From: Mycteria americana
Lineage: Eukaryota; Chordata; Aves; Ciconiiformes; Ciconiidae
Length of the DNA stretch: 64,000 nt
Reading direction: 5' to 3'
Assembly (NCBI RefSeq): GCF_035582795.1
Contig: NC_134365.1
Coordinates: forward strand, 35,568,135-35,632,134
Positions 61,501 through 64,000 of this stretch are shown piece after piece. Numbering within the stretch: position 1 is the first letter of the stretch; every line of letters begins with the position of its first letter. The translations under genes and the position numbers were made by a program. Under the pieces are notes generated by a model. It saw only the letters and a list, made by a program, of their open reading frames with translations. It had not been told where the DNA came from and did not search any database.

Positions 61501-64000
61501 CTCAAACATTTTTGTTTGACATTTCTCACAAAGTACTGCTTTACTGTGAAATATTTCTTTTAACGAGAATATTCTAAGTATCCCATATTAAATATTTCTC
61601 ATGATTTATGCAATAACATGGTTTTATTATATACTGATTTTCCATATCTGTAGCTCATTTCCAGAAACCTATAATAAGCATGTATATAGCTGCTTAAATT
61701 GCCATAGAGAATTACTGAAAGTTTTTTCAAGTTTTTACTAACTAGATTTGGCATCTTTGCTTTCCAAGGTAAATATTCTCATTTCTGCCTCCTTTGGTAC
61801 ACAACTTTTATCTCTTGTGCCCTCAACTGCTTCACTGCAGCCACGATAATGGTCGAAGACATCTCAATTTCATCAAGGAATTTCCACAGCAGGAAAGAAA
61901 GAACACAGATGTCACCCATGCAGACAATGAAAAAAAAAAAACCCTAAGAAACTCTACTGAAGAAAAGTATGGACTGACAGATGGTGTTAGGTGATTGTTT
62001 GTAAACAAAGAAGTTTCTCAGAACCACAGAAGTTGTTATACAACTTAGCCTAGCTATTTCACATGACAACGAAGCATGAGATAGGTCTTGCTGTATTCTA
62101 CTTGCAAAATAAGGTAAACCTGAACTGGTACCAACTTGCCATTACCAAGGCAAGGAAGACATACAAGTTCACCCATCATTCCCAGAGGTACGGGCCTTGT
62201 AAAGGGACTAATCTTAAATTCTTAGGGATTTAGTTTGGGGAATTCAGACCTTGTGTTCAGGTAAATGCCAGTTTGATCCATATGGCAATTCTATACAGCA
62301 ATCCAACTTCTCAAAGCTAAAAGCCACCAATACATTAATCATCATAAGCGTACATTAAGCAGAGTCTGACAGGCTTTGCTGCAATCAGTGATGAGAATAA
62401 ACAGAAATGTAGTGAGAATTTTCTATCTTGGAATAAAGGGCAGGAAAACAGACATAAAAAATTCCAAATGGGGAATTCTTCTGCCAGAATTGTGGTCTCA
62501 GTGGACAATCTTTTAAAAGAAACTACAAATGCTCCTATGTCTAAATTGCTACTTTGCAAATAACAAACATTTATAATGTTTTAATGTTATAACCTTTTCC
62601 TTCTCTGCAAGAGCCTTTTCTGCATCTATACGAATTCCATCTTCTTCAGAGTCTGATTCTGGAGATACAGAATCATGAGTACTATCTTCTTTATCAAGTT
62701 CTTCAAGTATTTTATCCTGAAATCAGACAAAATAAACTATTACCTTAATTATAATTTAACAATGCAAAACAATACAAGTAAGACTTTAGGAGAATTAGTA
62801 GTGTGTTTTTAAAAATCTCTACTGCTTAAGTCCTCTTTACTAAGGAGTATTCCACACTTCAAAAGTGAGAGATCTATCCTCTAATACTGCCAGCTGTGTT
62901 TAGTCTTATATTCTACTAGAATTATGACCTTATAATAGACCTATCGTTAAACCATTTTTTTTTCCTTAAAGTCAAATTCAATCTGCTGGATGGGAGCACA
63001 GTCAATAGAAAACTCAAGTATTTCTCAATATTCCAACTTTTAAACACACAACCTTTTTGGAAGAAAGCTACTTTCTATGTTCATACAGTACCCAGCACAG
63101 TAAGATACTGACTTGTGGACTGAACTCTCAGCACTATAACAAAATCTTATTTAAAACAGAATCAACTGGGGACAAGAATCAGTTAACAAGAAAATATTCT
63201 GACTCACCACATCAAGTTTTCCCCATGCTTCATAATCGTAAGACTTGATCTTGTTTTTCTTGTTTTCTTCAGTGGTTATCTTTGAAGGGACTTTACTTTT
63301 GCTTTTCTTCTTTTTCTTAAAAGCCTTGTTTCGAATTGGTGGCAAATTCTAAATTGAAATAAGTAATTTATTATAAAACAGATGTGTGAAAGTCACTTGT
63401 ATTGAAGAATCTATAGTACCTATATCTAGATATAGTATCTATCTACTGGCTAGTTTTATTTTAGAAATCCATCCAGCAAGCTGTTCTCAGAAATTCTAAA
63501 AAACCACTAAGGACAGCAAGTATAAACCTTTCAATACACAATAATAGCAAATATTGCATATATGATACAAAGTTAAGTTTTAGAAGACAACTCTCTGCAG
63601 AGTATCACTGAAGAATAACATCAATACTTTAAAAGTCAGCAATAAATAAGTAATACTGATACTGCAGACAGAAATATTCTCCTAGATGTACCTGGAACTA
63701 ATTAAAAATTTACTGGCCCCATCACCTCCAGATGCTACTGCCCCACAGCTCTGTTGGTGAAACAGTTTACAGAGGAATCTTTGGTCTGCTTCAGATGAGG
63801 AACAAGTCAGCTGGGTTAGCTCATACCTTCTATTCAGATATTTTAAGTCAACACATGTAATTTTGCTGAAGCAAAAAGCAATTATTATAAGCACTATCAC
63901 ATTACGAATAGCTGAGTCAATAATGACAGTGTACTTGTGATTTTTACCTCTTCTGGGACACCACTCTGTTTCCTTAGTTCAGAATCCACTTCTTTAATAT
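46418..64000 (-). CDS. RPAP3: RPAP3, RNA polymerase II-associated protein 3 (R2TP/HSP90 co-chaperone), 16 coding exons, 5' end outside window
   Basis: RPAP3 is the scaffold of the cytoplasmic R2TP complex (with PIH1D1 and the AAA+ ATPases RUVBL1/RUVBL2). It recruits HSP90/HSP70 to assemble RNA polymerases, snoRNPs and PIKK kinases. I joined coding exons, listed in transcript order: 63948-64000 (partial), 63208-63348, 62594-62716, 61276-61403, 60557-60678, 60112-60182, 59040-59171, 57511-57638, 54316-54437, 53828-53898, 53573-53689, 51292-51503, 49889-50084, 49134-49231, 47632-47732, 46418-46509. All internal junctions are GT-AG and keep phase, giving 634 residues plus TAG. Numbering from the first full codon: basic stretch 24-36, conserved SYDYEAW motif 52-58, acidic stretch 65-91, TPR1 about 99-212, TPR2 about 250-363, RPAP3_C about 500-634. 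The carboxylate-clamp Lys/Asn/Asn/Lys/Arg positions are visible in both TPR domains. Human RPAP3 is 665 residues, so about 30 N-terminal residues are missing. Promoter and start codon are not in the window. Confidence 0.97.
47632..47732 (-). CDS. RPAP3: RPAP3 coding exon (o), RPAP3_C domain
   Basis: This 101-nt exon encodes [20 protein letters not shown] and [13 protein letters not shown], matching the human [18 protein letters not shown] core. The acceptor is CTTCAG. The exon ends one base into an Ile codon before GTAAGT. Confidence 0.96.
49134..49231 (-). CDS. RPAP3: RPAP3 coding exon (n), RPAP3_C domain
   Basis: This 98-nt exon encodes [20 protein letters not shown] and [12 protein letters not shown]. 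It is nearly identical in pattern to the human C-terminal domain, one of its most conserved parts. The donor is GTAAGT. A U/C-rich tract lies about 45-100 nt downstream in the intron. Confidence 0.96.
49889..50084 (-). CDS. RPAP3: RPAP3 coding exon (m), start of RPAP3_C domain
   Basis: This 196-nt exon runs from [10 protein letters not shown] to MYLYLK. It contains the conserved segment [18 protein letters not shown], which begins the C-terminal RPAP3_C helical domain. In human this domain contacts RUVBL2 and has also been called the Monad (WDR92)-binding region. The upstream 30 residues are variable. The acceptor is CTGCAG and the donor is GTATGA. Confidence 0.95.
51292..51503 (-). CDS. RPAP3: RPAP3 coding exon (l), low-complexity linker
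   Basis: This 212-nt exon opens [16 protein letters not shown] and ends [11 protein letters not shown]. The end is clearly homologous to the human [12 protein letters not shown], while the N-terminal half is acidic, probably disordered and poorly conserved. The acceptor is GTTTAG and the donor is CA|GTAAGT, splitting a Gln codon. Confidence 0.93.
51504..53572 (-). other. RPAP3: RPAP3 intron with G23 run and 24-nt palindrome
   Basis: This 2,069-bp intron lies between the exons at 53573-53689 and 51292-51503. It holds a 23-G homopolymer at 52130-52152 and a near-perfect inverted repeat at 52828-52851. I see nothing else resembling a known repeat or exon. Confidence 0.85.
52130..52152 (+). repeat. 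Uninterrupted G23 homopolymer followed by AGGGAGGG
   Basis: Twenty-three consecutive G bases are followed by AGGGAGGG (to 52160). The run lies in an RPAP3 intron, with G on the template strand and C in the pre-mRNA. It can form G-quadruplexes and is prone to length change and to assembly error. Confidence 0.95.
53573..53689 (-). CDS. RPAP3: RPAP3 coding exon (k), in-frame exon at the PIH1D1-binding / alternative-splicing position
   Basis: This 117-nt exon (39 codons, phase 0-0) begins ELAEKEQW and ends NPLHLKST before GTAAGT. It corresponds to the human 34-residue segment running from ELIEKGHW to HPGST, which human isoform 2 lacks and which is needed for PIH1D1 binding (family knowledge, recalled). 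Being symmetric, it can be skipped without a frame change. It is five codons longer than the human exon and its middle part diverges. Confidence 0.92.
53828..53898 (-). CDS. RPAP3: RPAP3 coding exon (j), TPR domain 2 end
   Basis: This 71-nt exon encodes [20 protein letters not shown] and KIRN, the last TPR motif and capping helix. The donor reads AAT|GTATGT. It is followed by a short intron of only 138 bp. Confidence 0.96.
54316..54437 (-). CDS. RPAP3: RPAP3 coding exon (i), TPR domain 2 middle part
   Basis: This 122-nt exon encodes [18 protein letters not shown] and then [17 protein letters not shown]. It keeps the clamp Lys (SKAF) and Arg (ARRG). It is separated from the previous coding exon by the largest intron (3,073 bp), which carries the CR1 insertion. 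The donor is AAG|GTACGA. Confidence 0.97.
54438..57510 (-). other. RPAP3: Largest RPAP3 intron, host of a sense-oriented CR1
   Basis: This 3,073-bp intron splits TPR domain 2. A CR1 LINE fills 55021-56404. The rest is ordinary AT-rich sequence with an A17 run at 56898-56914. Without the CR1 the intron would be about 1.7 kb. Confidence 0.85.
55021..56404 (-). mobile_element. CR1 LINE, 5'-truncated, with degenerate reverse-transcriptase ORF
   Basis: The plus strand begins AGAATCATAG at 55021, the reverse complement of the CR1 3' terminus, followed by the CR1 3' UTR motif ending in GTCCAACC. Reading the minus strand, the element encodes the C-terminal part of CR1 ORF2. The palm motif with [13 protein letters not shown] is in one frame (within about 56371-56095). 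The motif [18 protein letters not shown] and the catalytic FADD (55909-55920) are in a second frame (about 56052-55180). The tail [18 protein letters not shown] sequence is in a third frame (55301-55116). At least two frameshifts, one at a T-run near 56081-56088 and one near 55185, make it non-functional. The endonuclease and ORF1 are absent through 5' truncation. It sits in the RPAP3 intron in the gene's own orientation. Confidence 0.95.
57511..57638 (-). CDS. RPAP3: RPAP3 coding exon (h), TPR domain 2 first part
   Basis: This 128-nt exon reads [20 protein letters not shown] and then [14 protein letters not shown], which is TPR helix A/B and the next helix. The Asn residues of GN and ANRA are clamp positions. 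In human RPAP3 the second TPR domain is the stronger HSP90 EEVD-tail binder (family knowledge). The donor is GTAAGT. Confidence 0.97.
59040..59171 (-). CDS. RPAP3: RPAP3 coding exon (g), charged linker between the TPR domains
   Basis: This 132-nt exon (44 codons, phase 0-0) starts [13 protein letters not shown] after TTTGCAG and ends KAITEKDL before GTAAGT. It is a highly charged, probably helical linker. It corresponds to the human stretch between the two TPR domains, and its last residues start helix A of TPR2 (the Lys of TEKD is a clamp position). Confidence 0.96.
60112..60182 (-). CDS. RPAP3: RPAP3 coding exon (f), TPR domain 1 end
   Basis: This 71-nt exon encodes [20 protein letters not shown] and the capping helix residues KIDQ, closing TPR domain 1. 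It is preceded by AG at 60183-60184 and followed by GTAATA. It matches the 71-nt exon at 53828-53898 in size and phase. Confidence 0.97.
60557..60678 (-). CDS. RPAP3: RPAP3 coding exon (e), TPR domain 1 middle part
   Basis: This 122-nt exon reads [18 protein letters not shown] and then [17 protein letters not shown]. The Lys of TKAY and the Arg of ARRG are the third-helix clamp residues. It begins with one base completing Lys and ends with one base of an Asp codon before GTGGGT. Length and phases equal those of the exon at 54316-54437. Confidence 0.97.
61276..61403 (-). CDS. RPAP3: RPAP3 coding exon (d), TPR domain 1 first part
   Basis: This 128-nt exon starts [20 protein letters not shown], a canonical TPR helix A/B, and continues into the second motif ([13 protein letters not shown]). 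The N of GN and the N of TNRA are expected HSP90/HSP70 tail-binding clamp positions. It ends two bases into a Lys codon before GTAAGA. Its size and phases match the exon at 57511-57638. Confidence 0.97.
62594..62716 (-). CDS. RPAP3: RPAP3 coding exon (c), acidic linker and first TPR helix start
   Basis: This 123-nt exon (41 codons, phase 0-0) begins [11 protein letters not shown], is rich in Asp, Glu and Ser (candidate casein-kinase-type sites), and ends ALAEKEK, the first part of TPR1 helix A. The acceptor is TTTCAG. The donor reads AAG|GTTATA, which departs from the usual GTRAGT, although frame and homology require this boundary. Confidence 0.95.
63208..63348 (-). CDS. RPAP3: RPAP3 coding exon (b), basic linker with SYDYEAW motif
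   Basis: This 141-nt exon (47 codons, phase 0-0) opens with NLPPIRN after an AG at 63349-63350 and ends KLDV before GTGAGT. It carries a lysine-rich run (KKKKKSKSK) and the strongly conserved IKSYDYEAW motif found just upstream of TPR1 in vertebrate RPAP3. The lysine run could be a nuclear-import or RNA-contact element; that is inference. Confidence 0.95.
63948..64000 (-). CDS. RPAP3: RPAP3 coding exon (a), partial at window edge
   Basis: The reverse strand reads 17 full codons ending GVPEE directly before a GT donor at 63946-63947. The peptide aligns with the mammalian segment around IKQKDMELRRQNGVPEE, so about 30 upstream residues lie off the window. It ends in phase 0. The exon's own acceptor is not visible because the sequence stops at 64000. 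Confidence 0.9.

Larger units (their letters stand above)
57639..63947 (-). other. RPAP3: RPAP3 introns of the N-terminal half (57639-59039, 59172-60111, 60183-60556, 60679-61275, 61404-62593, 62717-63207, 63349-63947)
   Basis: These seven introns of 374-1,401 bp separate the TPR1 and linker exons. I see no interspersed repeats, RNA genes or additional conserved open frames in them. Local features are limited to short poly(A) or poly(T) runs. Confidence 0.8.

Overview
The window looks like avian nuclear genomic DNA, probably from a neoavian bird. It is AT-rich with long non-coding stretches. It carries several 5'-truncated CR1 LINEs on both strands, with the bird-typical 3' ends built on ATTCTATG/CATAGAAT. 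It also carries two solo LTRs of endogenous retroviruses of types common in birds. The one certain gene is a spliced, slowly evolving vertebrate gene. There are no bacterial-type operons, CRISPR arrays or confident tRNA/rRNA genes.

Right part (about 46.0-64.0 kb, minus strand): RPAP3, the TPR-containing HSP90 co-chaperone subunit of the R2TP complex. I could place 16 coding exons with GT-AG boundaries and continuous reading phase. They give 634 residues plus the stop, lacking only about 30 N-terminal residues whose exon(s) lie beyond base 64000. The order is a basic/acidic N-terminal linker, TPR domain 1 (three exons of 128, 122 and 71 nt), a charged linker, TPR domain 2 (again 128, 122 and 71 nt), a variable linker, and the C-terminal helical RPAP3_C domain ending at a TAG at 46418-46420. 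The largest intron (54438-57510) holds a 1.4-kb CR1 with reverse-transcriptase sequence in the same orientation as the gene. Another intron holds a run of 23 G.

Left part (1 to about 46.0 kb): the downstream flank of RPAP3, where I find no supportable protein-coding gene. It contains a CR1 at 927-1377, two minus-strand solo LTRs at 2812-3385 and 3859-4934 with similar termini but different bodies, and an isolated G/purine-rich island at 12.68-13.83 kb. It also contains a possible ancient tRNA-derived SINE near 24.7 kb, CR1 fragments at 23.09, 26.00 and 28.65-29.72 kb, and a few short tandem duplications. The long gene-free flank fits what I recall of mammalian genomes, where the 3' side of RPAP3 faces a large gene-poor interval. 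That synteny is inference.

I did not find an undescribed multi-gene system. The most informative observations are the exon-triplet duplication that encodes the two TPR domains, an in-frame cassette-compatible exon at the position of the human PIH1D1-binding alternative exon, the hybrid-looking LTR pair, and the unexplained purine-rich island.
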